Shown piece after piece: positions 42,142 through 52,001 of a stretch of DNA of 64,000 bases. Every line of letters starts with the position of its first letter. Within the stretch, counting starts at the first letter, position 1. The position numbers were made by a program, and so were the translations under genes. Source of the DNA: Lactobacillus selangorensis. Lineage in GTDB: Bacteria; Bacillota; Bacilli; Lactobacillales; Lactobacillaceae. The notes beneath the pieces are model-generated. The model ran no database searches. It was not told the DNA's origin and worked only from the letters and a program-made list of their open reading frames with translations. Location: the NCBI RefSeq assembly GCF_001437205.1, contig NZ_JQAZ01000002.1, positions 186,001 to 250,000 on the forward strand. The letters are read 5' to 3'.

Positions 42142-43233
42142 CTATTTATCAGGAAAAATATTTTTATAATGGTCAAATTCTTTTTTAAGCAGCTTGCGGG
42201 CTTGATGCGTCACGACGTCGCCGAGCTGTCCGGTAATATCCAGCCAATGCCGCCGTGTTTGATCGTCCGTTGCAGCGATTCCAGCAGCAATCATCTGCAG
42301 CGTTTGCGGCCATTCCTTACCTAGCTCGGAAAAATGTTTTTCACCATCAGCACTGACGAGTGCAAAAACAGAATCGAGAAACTCTTGTTTCGTCGCATCA
42401 TCCATTCCGGCGAGCCACGTTGAAATCGACGCCTGCGTAAACTGGGAGAAGCGGCTGACCGAAGCAATCACCTCAAAATGATTGTTTTTCACCAGCCAGG
42501 TGTACGGATCATGCTGACGAATGCCCTGCCCGTCGCTTTTAACGACGGTATAATTCGTTTCCGGTTCCAATAATAACCCGATAATCGAGGCATCGGGAAT
42601 CAACTTGTGGGCTCGGGTCTGCAATTCTTCCGGCAGCGGCTTTTTGAGACCAGGTCCATCAATGCTGTACACGCCCTTGATGGCTTGCGTCTGACTATGG
42701 GCGGCAGCATAAAAGGCCAGATTGCCGCCCTTCGAATGACCGCCAAGATAATAATAACCGGGCTGTTTTAAAGATTGTTTCTGAAAATAATGGGTGGCGG
42801 CTCGTTGTGAAGGCACAGCATCCATGAAGGTCATGTTGAAATCTTCCTTCCAATCAACCAGCGTCGCCGTCGTGCCCCGATAAGCAATGTAATAAGTGTC
42901 AGGTGCAATCGTAAATGTAATTGCACTGAATTGCTGTTCGAGTTTGGGATCGATCTTTTGAGCATAATTGTCCCATTTTAATTGACCAAAACGCTGGCTG
43001 AGCTGCGCTGCTTTCAGCAAGGCCTGATTGCCAGCCGGATTCCAAGTATGAACCGTGCTCTTTTGGATTAGCTCGGGTGTCAGTTGAGCCAATTTGTGAA
43101 TGTGTTTTTTGTTCAGCAAACTGAAGTCGACGTACGCCAGCTGGGCCAAAATAGTGCCATCGACATCATTGAAGGGCCGTTCAGAAAAAGAATACTGCCC
43201 ATTTTGATTGACATAATCGACAATCGATGCCAT
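42142..43233 (-). CDS. DUF2974 alpha/beta-hydrolase (Mbeg1-like)
   Basis: 363 aa. Start at 43233 with GGAG upstream. YLGGHSKGGNLAFYAA holds the nucleophile Ser in G-x-S-x-G, and FSAITFTIAPDTYYIAYRGT is the DUF2974 block. This lipase-like family is common in Firmicutes; substrate not known. Follows the gene at 43285 on the same strand. Confidence 0.88.
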   Translation of the reverse strand: MASIVDYVNQNGQYSFSERPFNDVDGTILAQLAYVDFSLLNKKHIHKLAQLTPELIQKSTVHTWNPAGNQALLKAAQLSQRFGQLKWDNYAQKIDPKLEQQFSAITFTIAPDTYYIAYRGTTATLVDWKEDFNMTFMDAVPSQRAATHYFQKQSLKQPGYYYLGGHSKGGNLAFYAAAHSQTQAIKGVYSIDGPGLKKPLPEELQTRAHKLIPDASIIGLLLEPETNYTVVKSDGQGIRQHDPYTWLVKNNHFEVIASVSRFSQFTQASISTWLAGMDDATKQEFLDSVFALVSADGEKHFSELGKEWPQTLQMIAAGIAATDDQTRRHWLDITGQLGDVVTHQARKLLKKEFDHYKNIFPDK

Positions 43234-43284
43234 TTCCACAACTCCTTTCACATTAAAAAAGCCCCTCGCGAGGCTGCCGTTTCA

Positions 43285-43962
43285 TTACCGTTTTTTAAAA
43301 CGATCGTTAAAGTCGATTACATTGTTGGGACGGTCGTCCTGAGATTGTGCAAACAAATCATGGCGTTCATTAAAATGCACGAAACGATCACTGGGATCTG
43401 CGACCGGCACAAAAATACCATGCTGCTGCGCATAACTGGTGATATCTCCCACTGCCTTCACCGTGTCTTGAAAATTATATAATCCGTACTGAATTTTCTG
43501 ATCCTTGAGGAAGGCGTTCACAAGATCTTTCGGAACTTCTTTCAACCAGTCCTTAACCAGATCATAGACGATAAAATTAAATTGGCCCTGGTTGGTGCGC
43601 ACAAACAGATCCAGCCCGCTGCTTTCCACTTCTAAAATGGATTCAAATTCAATTTCGACTGTCGTTTGCTTGTCAGCCGCAAAATCACGCACCCGCAATT
43701 TAGGCGTCAGCATCAAGTCGGGATTGATCGGCCGCTCCAGATCTTCATCGATGCCGATTCCCATAATCCGGCCCATATCGTTGATAAATTCCTCACGATC
43801 AAAGTAATCCAAATCATTTTTCATTGCTCGAATCGTATTTGCGACGATTCCCATATAGTCATTATAATTTAAAATATTCGGACGAGCATCGACCCATGGC
43901 TCCCTCGTCCCCGATGTTGTTCCGGCTTTAATTGCCATCATTCGTTTCTCTTTTTTTGGCAT
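43285..43962 (-). CDS. Hypothetical protein, 225 aa
   Basis: Soluble, acidic, no signal or membrane segment. Start at 43962 with GGAG nine bases upstream. Contains DFAADKQTTVEIEFESILEV and GLYNFQDTVKAVGDI. Not recognised. It may be cotranscribed with the DUF2974 hydrolase (about 50 bases apart). Confidence 0.75.
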   Translation of the reverse strand: MPKKEKRMMAIKAGTTSGTREPWVDARPNILNYNDYMGIVANTIRAMKNDLDYFDREEFINDMGRIMGIGIDEDLERPINPDLMLTPKLRVRDFAADKQTTVEIEFESILEVESSGLDLFVRTNQGQFNFIVYDLVKDWLKEVPKDLVNAFLKDQKIQYGLYNFQDTVKAVGDITSYAQQHGIFVPVADPSDRFVHFNERHDLFAQSQDDRPNNVIDFNDRFKKR

Positions 43963-44108
43963 TTCTACACGCTCCGTATCTTTTGGTTGAATTTACCATA
44001 GATTGTGCTTCAATGAAAGACCCTTCATGCTTTAAACCCAATTTGTTTCATTAAATCTATTTTAGCGTATCTCACTTGCCAGCACCTGTTTTTACTATCA
44101 TCCGTTTT

Positions 44109-44131
44109 TAGTGTTTACTATTCAAACACTA
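44109..44131. promoter_or_regulatory. Palindrome upstream of levR
   Basis: TAGTGTTT-N7-AAACACTA, with a half site AAGTGTTTAG at 44157. The same GTGTTTA core recurs before the sigma-54 promoter at 46797-46821. Candidate LevR enhancer site. Confidence 0.5.
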
Positions 44132-44222
44132 ATTTTGCCAATTAAATTTTCGTTGAAAGTGTTTAGCGAAGGCTTTATAATGCGCTTAACCGTTTGAATC
44201 ATACGCACAAGGAGAATTCGCT

Positions 44223-46785
44223 ATGAATGACACCCAAAAAAGTGTTTTAAACTCATTGCAGCAGCAGCCGACACACAACACAACCACTGAGTTGGCAGCG
44301 GCTTTAGGTTTGTCACGATCTGTGACGAGTCATTATTTAAATCAATTAGCTGCTGTTCACAAAGTACATAAAAGCGGCGGCCGGCCGGTTCGGTGGTCGC
44401 TGCCTGAAGCAACTGCACCGCAACCAGACCAAGCCGATCCATTTGCCTATTTCATCGGCGCAAAAGGAAGTCTGCATAAAGCAATCAAACAATGTGCGGC
44501 CGCAGTCATGTATCCGCCGAACGGATTAGGCGTAATTATTACTGGTAACTCTGGTGTCGGTAAAAGCTATTTGGCCCAAACTATTGTTGACTATGCTCGT
44601 TACAAAGGGACAATCGCTGCCGATGCTCCTTATGTTGTCCTCAATTGCGCCGATTATGCGAATAATCCCGAATTACTGTCGAGCTTGCTGTTCGGTTACG
44701 TTCGCGGTGCCTATACAGGTGCTGAAAAAGATAAAGAAGGCCTGCTTCATCAAGCAGACGGCGGTTATCTCTTTTTAGACGAAATTCATCGTCTTTCGAG
44801 TGAAAATCAGGAAAAGCTGTTCAGTTTTATTGATTCCGGTTTCTATTACCGAATGGGCGACAATCAGACGGCCATTCATTCCGATGTCCATCTTTTATGT
44901 GCGACGACAGAAGATCCTCAAAAAGTCTTACTGACGACCTTTCGGCGGCGGAGTCCATTTGCCTGATTTTTCGCAACGGCCGATTGATGAACGCATTGCA
45001 CTGCTTCACCACCTCTTTTTACTGGAGGCTAAACAAACCGGCAAAACACTGACCGTTGACTCGGCGGTTATTACTGCGCTGACGCAGGTTAAACACGCCG
45101 GTAATATCGGTTATCTCAAAAATATCATTCAAGTCGGGTGTGCGACGGCCAATGAAAATCAGCCGCATACCAACCACTTGCAATTGGATTTGACCAGTTT
45201 TGACTTGCCAGTCATTTCAACGAAACGTGTTTATGGCGACTTAGAGGTTGCGCCGACCGATTCCCTATTACTGACCTTAAACACTCCATTTCAAAAACCA
45301 TTTGCAGAGCTGCGCCGGCAATTGAATAAAAATGCTGCTGACCCAAGTGCCCGGCACATTCGTGAATGGAAAAACCAGCTTCAAATTCTAAATAGCGACC
45401 TGCCGGCCAGTAATCCTAGCGACGGATTACTCTTTCAACACAACCATCTCTACGAACATATCATCTGCCGGCAGTTCGGCCTGCGTGAGCGGGTCAAACG
45501 TTTTGAAAACCTGCTCTATACGCTTTACCGGCATCATTTTACGCTCAGCGAAACAAGTCTGCCGGAATTAACGCAGCAGCTGAAACTCAGAATGCCCCGT
45601 GCTTGGCATGTCGCGCAGCAATTTTACTGGGAACTGCCAGTGCTCGATACGATGAGTCAGCAAACACTAACTGCCCTGCTTACCATTTTACTGGACGATA
45701 GTGTTGACAAAAAAATCCAGCTGCGGGGCTTAATGGTCGCCCATGGTGAGAACACCGCTACCAGCATTCAGGCTGTCGTCAACTCATTATGCGGCACTTA
45801 TATTTTCGATGCAATCGACATGCCGATTGAAAACGGTGTGAAATCAATCATTGACGAAATGACCCGCCTAATTGACGATTCCGACACTACGAAAGGCTTT
45901 ATTTTAATGGTCGACATGGGGTCGTTGAGCCAGTTATATACCGCAATTAAATCCCATCTCAATGGCGACCTGCTTGTTGTCAACAATTTAACGACGATTA
46001 CTGCACTCGATTTAAGTTTGCAAATGCAGCAGCGGCGTCCCTTCAAAGAGATTGCCGAAAAAGCCGACCACGACTACACCATTAGTGTGCAATATTATGA
46101 AGGCTTTTCCCAAACGACCAATATCCTCATTTCGTGTATTTCGGGATCGCAGGTTTCCGAAAAAATGCGGGAATTAATGCAGCCCTTTATGCCCAATGAT
46201 ATTAAAATCATTTCGCTGGATTACACCGCTCTCAAGGAAAAATTGGTAGCCAAAGAATGGACTTATTTCGACCAAACACTCTTTGTCATGACGACTATGG
46301 ATTTAGATGCCTCCGTTCCGTTTAATCATTTAAACATTTACGATTTATTGGATGCAAGCGGCACACAGCAGTTTAATGCATGGCTGACGCCTTATCTATC
46401 AAAAACGCAGCTGCAGCAGCTGAACGCCGAATTTCTGCGCTTCATGTCCTTGGAAGGTATCAGCGAACGGCTGCGTTTTCTCAATCCTGATATTGTCATC
46501 AAAGAAGTCGAAGATGTCATCTTGAAATATGAGAACTATTACCATTTGCACCTGGATGGAAAAGTAAAGCTGAATCTCTATATGCATGTTGCTCTAATGA
46601 TTGAACGCTTAATGGTCAGACGGCCGATTGATTCGGAAATTACAACGACAGATGCACAGGAAAATGAATTTATTCGTGTTTCAAAGAGTATCTTTCAGCC
46701 AATCATGCTGAAATATAACATTCAAATTACCGATTATGAATTATCGTTAATGTATGAACTCTTTAAACAATTTATTACTGTTTAA
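44223..46785 (+). pseudogene. levR: levR: sigma-54-dependent PTS activator, interrupted by a frameshift
   Basis: First frame 44223-44966 (247 codons): HTH (ELAAALGLSRSVTSHYLNQL) and AAA+ domain with Walker A TGNSGVGKS, sigma-54 contact loop RGAYTGAEKD and Walker B GGYLFLDEIHRL, ending after TFRRRSPFA. Second frame, open to 46785, continues with HLPDFSQRPIDERIALLHHL, the end of AAA+, PRD1, EIIA-Man-like, EIIB-like and PRD2. The frames meet around 44945-44958 in the Arg-rich segment where relatives have RRIP..., so about five bases seem lost. If real, no full-length activator is made; sequence error or recoding remain possible. Confidence 0.85.
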
Positions 46786-46796
46786 AGCTGGCTTGC

Positions 46797-46828
46797 GAAG
46801 TGTTTAATTTTTAAACACTTCTTTTTTT
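46797..46828 (+). terminator. Terminator of levR; also a GTGTTTA palindrome
   Basis: GAAGTGTTTAA-TTT-TTAAACACTTC followed by seven T. Its palindrome shares its core with the one before levR, so it may double as an enhancer site for the promoter 30 bases downstream. Confidence 0.8.
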
Positions 46829-46855
46829 ATGCCGTGATGGCAAGGCTGACGACAC

Positions 46856-46872
46856 TTGGCACGCTTTTTGCT
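46856..46872 (+). promoter_or_regulatory. Sigma-54 (-24/-12) promoter of the mannose-class PTS operon
   Basis: TTGGCACGCTTTTTGCT: GG at 46858-46859 and GC at 46870-46871 with ten bases between, a full match to the TGGCAC-N5-TTGC consensus. Confidence 0.92.
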
Positions 46873-46908
46873 AGTAAGTAGGTGTTAAACAAGAAAGGAG
46901 TGAAACGC

Positions 46909-47319
46909 ATGGTTTCAATTTTAATTGCAAGTCATGGGAAATTTGCGAGCGGCTTAAAAAGTTCTGTTGAAATTCTGACCGGAATGGGCGACCGTCTGAC
47001 TACAATCGATGCTTACCTCGATAAACACGATTACACCAAGGATATTAAGGATTTCATCGCCACAGCACAACGACCGGCCATCATTTTTACGGATTTATTA
47101 GGCGGCAGCGTCAACCAGCAGGTTGTTTTAGCGGCCGCGCACCAAAAAGATATTTATATTGTGACTCAAATGAATCTAGCTATTATTCTCGCCGTTCTTT
47201 TGGACAGCGAACCGTTTTCGGTATCCCATCTGGACGAACTCATTGCCCAGAGCCAAGTCACACGTGTTAAGTTGTCGAAGCAGACCCCTGACGAAGATGT
47301 TCAAGACTTTTTTCGATAA
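46909..47319 (+). CDS. PTS mannose/fructose-class EIIA
   Basis: 136 aa. VSILIASHGKFASGLKSSVE contains the phosphorylated His in the ASHG motif. Start at 46909 with AAAGGAG upstream; the longer frame is not supported. First gene of the operon driven by the sigma-54 promoter; domains A and B are separate genes here, as in Lev/Man systems. Confidence 0.92.
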   Translation: MVSILIASHGKFASGLKSSVEILTGMGDRLTTIDAYLDKHDYTKDIKDFIATAQRPAIIFTDLLGGSVNQQVVLAAAHQKDIYIVTQMNLAIILAVLLDSEPFSVSHLDELIAQSQVTRVKLSKQTPDEDVQDFFR

Positions 47320-47340
47320 TAATAAAGGAGCATAAAAATT

Positions 47341-47838
47341 ATGATTGCACAATTACGAGTTGATGACCGTTTAATCCACGGCCAAGTTGCTTTAGTTTGG
47401 ACCAAAGAATTAAACACACCAGGAATTATCGTTGCAAATGACAACGCCGCATCGAACGATATGGTTCAAATGACGTTGAAAATGGCGACGCCGACCGGCA
47501 AAAAATTATTAATTCGGTCGGTCGACGATGCCATCCGTGTCTTCAACAATCCGAAAGCCAAGACAATGCGGATTTTCGCACTCACCAATAACGTCACAGA
47601 TGCTTTGAAGATTGCACAGGCTGTTCCTGACATCGATGGCATCAATGTTGCTAATGTCGGTCGTTTTGCCGAAGATGCCAAAAATGCCCATCAATTATCG
47701 TCAACGATTATGCTGACAGATGTCGAATTGGCTTCGCTAAAAGAATTAGCCGCATTGGACGTGCCTGTCTTTAACCAAGTCGTACCCAGCAATGCCAAAA
47801 CACCAATCACGAGTTTATTGAAAAATGTTGATAATTAG
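47341..47838 (+). CDS. PTS mannose/fructose/sorbose-class EIIB
   Basis: 165 aa. VDDRLIHGQVALVW has the phosphorylated His of the EIIB-Man type. AAAGGAGC upstream. Passes phosphate from EIIA to the sugar bound by EIIC/EIID. Confidence 0.93.
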   Translation: MIAQLRVDDRLIHGQVALVWTKELNTPGIIVANDNAASNDMVQMTLKMATPTGKKLLIRSVDDAIRVFNNPKAKTMRIFALTNNVTDALKIAQAVPDIDGINVANVGRFAEDAKNAHQLSSTIMLTDVELASLKELAALDVPVFNQVVPSNAKTPITSLLKNVDN

Positions 47839-47866
47839 CAATACTTTATTTTAGGAGGAGATTCAA

Positions 47867-48688
47867 ATGTTAAAAACCGCCATTTTAGCAGCTCTGTGCG
47901 TGTTTATTTGTTTCGGTGGAAACTGGTTATGGGGACAGACCATGATTGAACGCCCACTTGTCGTCGGTTTAGTCACAGGCTTAGTGTTCGGAGATGTTCG
48001 GGAAGGCGTCATGATGGGGGCGGCGCTGGGAGCCGTTGATATCGGAGGCGCCTTATCGGCCGAACCTGTTACCGCAACCGTTTTGGCAACAACTTTTTCA
48101 ATTATTTTAAACGTCAATACCAAAGCAGCACTTGCATTAGCAGTGCCAATCGGGGTTTTTGCCGCCTTCATCTCTATGTTCCTCAAGAACATCGTCATGA
48201 ATGTTTTCGCCCCCTTAGTCGATAAAGTAGCTGCAACCAACAATCAAAAAGGCTTAGTGCGTTTGCATTTCGGAATGTGGTTCCTCAACTATTTCCTCTT
48301 TTCGTTAGTCACTTTCTTCTCCGTTTTAGCGGGTGCCAAGCCAGTACAGCAGCTGGTCAATGAAATCCCTAAGAACCTCATGGCTGGTTTATCAGCGACC
48401 GGCGGTTTATTACCAGCAGTCGGCTTTGCCATTTTAATGCGGATGTTGTGGAGCAAACAATTATCGCCTTACTATTTCTTAGGATTTATTTTAGCGGCCT
48501 ACATGAAATTGCCGTCCGTTGCCGTTGCCGCTGTTGGGATTATCATCGTTGTAATCCAATGGATGCGTGACAAGCAGTTAATGGCGCTTGAAAACAATCA
48601 GAAAGAATTAGCTGCCGGCGAAGTCAAGAATCACATTGATAACCAAAACAATGAATCGGAACAAGAAGAGGAGGACTTTTTCTCATGA
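47867..48688 (+). CDS. PTS mannose/sorbose-class EIIC permease
   Basis: 273-aa membrane protein with GQTMIERPLVVGLVTGLVFG at the start, the signature of the EII-Sor/Man C domain. The long acidic C-terminal tail is cytoplasmic. Stop overlaps the EIID start by four bases. Confidence 0.92.
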   Translation: MLKTAILAALCVFICFGGNWLWGQTMIERPLVVGLVTGLVFGDVREGVMMGAALGAVDIGGALSAEPVTATVLATTFSIILNVNTKAALALAVPIGVFAAFISMFLKNIVMNVFAPLVDKVAATNNQKGLVRLHFGMWFLNYFLFSLVTFFSVLAGAKPVQQLVNEIPKNLMAGLSATGGLLPAVGFAILMRMLWSKQLSPYYFLGFILAAYMKLPSVAVAAVGIIIVVIQWMRDKQLMALENNQKELAAGEVKNHIDNQNNESEQEEEDFFS

Positions 48689-49512
48689 AATTCACTAAAA
48701 ACGTTTCACCTGATGACCGTAAAATGTTAAACAGTATTTTCTGGCGGTCCTTTACTGTGTTTGCGAGTCGTGCCGGCGCAACTAAGGCCCATGCACCGGG
48801 CTTCATGTATTCGATTCTGCCAGCCATCGATCGTTACTATAAGAACGACCCCAAAGGCCAAACCGAAGCGCTCGAGCGTGAGACAACTTGGTACAACATT
48901 ACCCAAAACGTGGGAACCTTCGTCATGGGTTTGGTTGCGTCAATGGAAAAGAAAAACTCGCAAGACCCCGATTTTGATGCCAATTCGATTGTTGCCTTAA
49001 AGACTTCTCTGATGGGTCCCTTATCCGGAATCGGGGATTCCATTTTCTGGGGCGTCCTCCGTGTGATTGCTGCCGGAATCGGAATCAGTTTAGCCAGCCA
49101 GGGGTCTGTCCTTGGTCCAATCTTATTCTTAGTGATTTACAATGTGCCTTCGATTCTGACACGCTACTACCTGACCTACATCGGATTTACTTTAGGCGAT
49201 ACTTTCATCGAAGATATGTATGAAAGTGGCAGTATGAAATTGCTGAACAAAGCGGCGTCAACACTTGGTTTAATGATGATTGGGAGTATGACTGCCACCA
49301 TGGTCACTTTCAAGAGTACGCTGGCGATTCCGATTGCAGGCGGCAAGCCAATCGAAATCCAAACTTACCTTGATCAGCTTTGGCAAGGGCTTGTCCCATT
49401 GGCAGTTACCTTAGGCTGCTACTGGCTGTTAAGCAAAAAAGTCAACGTCAACTGGATTTTGCTTGGTGTATTAGCATTAGCCATTGTCCTTGGCTTAGTA
49501 GGCATTGTTTAA
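48685..49512 (+). CDS. PTS mannose/sorbose-class EIID permease
   Basis: 275 aa. Motifs FTVFASRAGATKAHAPGF and GIGDSIFWGVLR are typical of EIID. Forms the channel with EIIC. AGGAGG before the start lies inside the EIIC gene. Confidence 0.92.
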   Translation: MKFTKNVSPDDRKMLNSIFWRSFTVFASRAGATKAHAPGFMYSILPAIDRYYKNDPKGQTEALERETTWYNITQNVGTFVMGLVASMEKKNSQDPDFDANSIVALKTSLMGPLSGIGDSIFWGVLRVIAAGIGISLASQGSVLGPILFLVIYNVPSILTRYYLTYIGFTLGDTFIEDMYESGSMKLLNKAASTLGLMMIGSMTATMVTFKSTLAIPIAGGKPIEIQTYLDQLWQGLVPLAVTLGCYWLLSKKVNVNWILLGVLALAIVLGLVGIV

Positions 49513-50217
49513 GTGACCTACCGTTTATCGCTTGCCGAAATTTGTATTCGTTTGGTACTCGCAATTACAATTTCTGGATTTATCGGCTATGACCGTGAAC
49601 ACAAGAATCGGCCGGCCGGTATCAAAACACATATGCTCGTTTGTGTCGGTGCATGCGTGATTGCCCTCATTCAAAAGGAAATCGGCTTCAACGCATTAAA
49701 TACCGCCATTGCACATCCCAACCTATCTGGTGTGCTGCGGGCAGATGATGCTCGTTTGATTGCCCAAGTTGTTTCCGGAATCGGTTTTCTCGGTGCCGGC
49801 ACAATCGTCGTTCAGCACCACAATATTCGTGGTCTGACTACAGCAGCTAGTTTGTGGTCAGTGGCATGTGTGGAACTGGCAATCGGCATGGGAAATTACT
49901 TAATTGCAACTGCAAGTGCCATTGCGGTTTTTCTGATTCTAGTGGTCGTCAAAAAACTGATTCGGGTGACCCCGATGAAACGGATTGAAGTCCAATATCA
50001 TCACAAATTGGAAACCAAAGAATTCATCCAGCAGTATTTTGATGATCATGGCATTATCGTTAATGACGTCAACTTTCGGGTCACACAAACGGATAACGTC
50101 AATCTTTATGTCAATATTTATGAGATTGAAATCCCCCGCATAATGAATTATGCTGACATCATTGAAGAAATTTCATTAAACAAAAACATTATGGAAATCC
50201 AGACCGTTTCTTTGTAA
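49513..50217 (+). CDS. MgtC/SapB-family membrane protein
   Basis: 234 aa. Start is a GTG directly after the EIID stop. GFIGYDREHKNRPAGIKTHM and the following four helices are the MgtC core; the C-terminal part is an ACT-like domain. MgtC proteins act in Mg2+ limitation and in regulating ATP synthase in other bacteria. Placement within a PTS operon between EIID and rpoN is unusual. Confidence 0.88.
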   Translation: MTYRLSLAEICIRLVLAITISGFIGYDREHKNRPAGIKTHMLVCVGACVIALIQKEIGFNALNTAIAHPNLSGVLRADDARLIAQVVSGIGFLGAGTIVVQHHNIRGLTTAASLWSVACVELAIGMGNYLIATASAIAVFLILVVVKKLIRVTPMKRIEVQYHHKLETKEFIQQYFDDHGIIVNDVNFRVTQTDNVNLYVNIYEIEIPRIMNYADIIEEISLNKNIMEIQTVSL

Positions 50218-50231
50218 GGAGGAAAAAGCCG

Positions 50232-51512
50232 ATGACACAAGTCCCTAAAATGACGCAAACACCGCGTCAGCGCTTAGTCACCCGGCTTTTTTTGTCGCCG
50301 CAAGTTAATCAAGAACTCACGATTCTGCAGTTTAATGCTTCGCAGCTGGCCGCCTATCTTCAAACAGCGGCACTGGCAAATCCACTTATTCAGCTGACCG
50401 CACCGCAACATTCGGCAGCCGCTACTGCGTTCGACTGGGGAACCACTGGCGATTCAGAAACGCTCAGTGAGCATCTTCTCGCCCAAAAACGCTTGTTAAC
50501 CGTTGCGCCGCTTCAAAAATTAGCGGTCACAGCCCTAATCATGGATTTAAACGATGCCGGTTATTTGCAACATTCGCTGGCGGCCATTAGTACTGAGACG
50601 CAGTTACCCAGCGCTGCCCTGACAACGGCATTGCCGCTGCTTCAGCATTTCGAGCCGCTTGGTGTCGGCGCCCATGACTTAAATGAGTGTTTATTATTGC
50701 AGGCGCAGGCACAACCCAATTTCGACCGTACGGCGCTGACCATTCTGCGGCAACAACAATTGGAAAAGTTAGCCGATCCGCAGCAGTGGCAGCAGCTGCC
50801 TGCTGCCGAAAGTGCGCTTCGAGCTGCGCTGGCGGCAATTCGAACGCTCAATCCAACGCCAGGCAGCCAGTTCAGCCATGATTCTGAGAATCACTATCTG
50901 ACTCCGGACTTATATTTGACAGCAACCGAATCGGGCCCGGCGCTCCGTATTGCCAGCGACCTTTTACCAATGCCGGTTTTTAACGACGCCTATTTCCAGC
51001 AGTTAACGGCTATTGCAGATTCAGAAACAAAACGCTACTTGCGAGAACAGACCACTGTATTTCAACAATTAGAAACCGCCATGCTGCGGCGCAAACAGAC
51101 CTTGCTGCTGATCGGCGAATATATCGTCCAGCACCAAACGGCTTACTTCGCCCATTTGGACCGGACATGTTTGCAACCTATGACACTGCAGGCGTGCGCC
51201 CGTTCGCTCGGCTTCGCTACCAGTACGATCAGCCGAGCCGTTCAGGAAAAATATATCCAAGTTCAGGGAAAAATCGTCCCTTTGCGTCCGTTATTCCAGC
51301 AAGGCGTCACTGCTAAAATAACTCCCTTGCAAATCATGCATCTAATTTCAGAGCTGATTGAACATGAGGATCCGGCTGTCCCATTGACCGATACGCAATT
51401 AACTGCCCGGCTCAACCAAGCTGGACAGCCGCTTGCTCGCCGAACGGTTGCTAAATATCGCCGCAAAGCTGGGTTTGCGACCCATTATTTACGGGCTAAA
51501 CCCAGAAAATGA
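50232..51512 (+). CDS. rpoN: RNA polymerase sigma-54 factor RpoN
   Basis: 426 aa. Region I is Gln/Leu-rich (LTILQFNASQLAAYLQ); core-binding and HTH regions follow (QACARSLGFATSTISRAVQE), and the RpoN box is at 402-410 (ARRTVAKYR), which contacts the -24 GG. AAGGAGG precedes the ATG. Last gene of the operon that itself starts at a sigma-54 promoter. Confidence 0.95.
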   Translation: MTQVPKMTQTPRQRLVTRLFLSPQVNQELTILQFNASQLAAYLQTAALANPLIQLTAPQHSAAATAFDWGTTGDSETLSEHLLAQKRLLTVAPLQKLAVTALIMDLNDAGYLQHSLAAISTETQLPSAALTTALPLLQHFEPLGVGAHDLNECLLLQAQAQPNFDRTALTILRQQQLEKLADPQQWQQLPAAESALRAALAAIRTLNPTPGSQFSHDSENHYLTPDLYLTATESGPALRIASDLLPMPVFNDAYFQQLTAIADSETKRYLREQTTVFQQLETAMLRRKQTLLLIGEYIVQHQTAYFAHLDRTCLQPMTLQACARSLGFATSTISRAVQEKYIQVQGKIVPLRPLFQQGVTAKITPLQIMHLISELIEHEDPAVPLTDTQLTARLNQAGQPLARRTVAKYRRKAGFATHYLRAKPRK

Positions 51513-51654
51513 CATTTTTTATTAAAACTTAACCAAGTTGACACACATTTTCGCTAAAAAAGGTGTATTATAATAAACATCGAGTATTTACAAAACCTTT
51601 ACAAAGCTTTTACAAACAATATAGATGCGATACGCATGGGAGGACAATGAGAAT

Positions 51655-51945
51655 ATGAGCAAACATAACTTAGTTTATCCAGTTATCATCTCGTTCGATG
51701 CGTCTGATCAGAAGGATCCTTATCTTGTCTATATACCCGCGTTTCACGGATATGCAGCGGGCAAAGATGAATCAGATGCACTCGCACGAGCACGTAAATT
51801 TGTAATTTCACAATTTGGAAAATATCGCGCCGAACACCGGCATGTGCCACAATCGACATTTTCATTACCACGTGTGATGCACGATAACTCAAAAGCAACC
51901 TTAATTGATGTGGCAGTGCCGCATCAGCATAAAAAAGAAGCCTAA
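51655..51945 (+). CDS. HicB-like antitoxin-fold protein, solitary
   Basis: 96 aa. YPVIISFDASDQKDPYLVYI and FHGYAAGKDESDALARARK match the partial RNase H fold of HicB antitoxins; the C-terminal DNA-binding part is not clear. No HicA toxin gene is seen on either side. GGGAGG is upstream. Confidence 0.75.
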   Translation: MSKHNLVYPVIISFDASDQKDPYLVYIPAFHGYAAGKDESDALARARKFVISQFGKYRAEHRHVPQSTFSLPRVMHDNSKATLIDVAVPHQHKKEA

Positions 51946-51955
51946 TTGTTTAAAT

Positions 51956-51996
51956 AAAAAGCTGTGTCAAAACAATTGTTTTGACACAGCTTTTTT
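51956..51996. terminator. Bidirectional terminator
   Basis: Perfect inverted repeat AAAAGCTGTGTCAAAACAAT and complement with no spacer; T tracts on both sides. Confidence 0.9.
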
Positions 51997-52001
51997 AGTG
52001 T

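Noticed and set aside
51625-51945. Complete HicAB toxin-antitoxin system
   Set aside because: Only a HicB-like gene is seen; no HicA-sized frame with the GxSH motif lies on either side.
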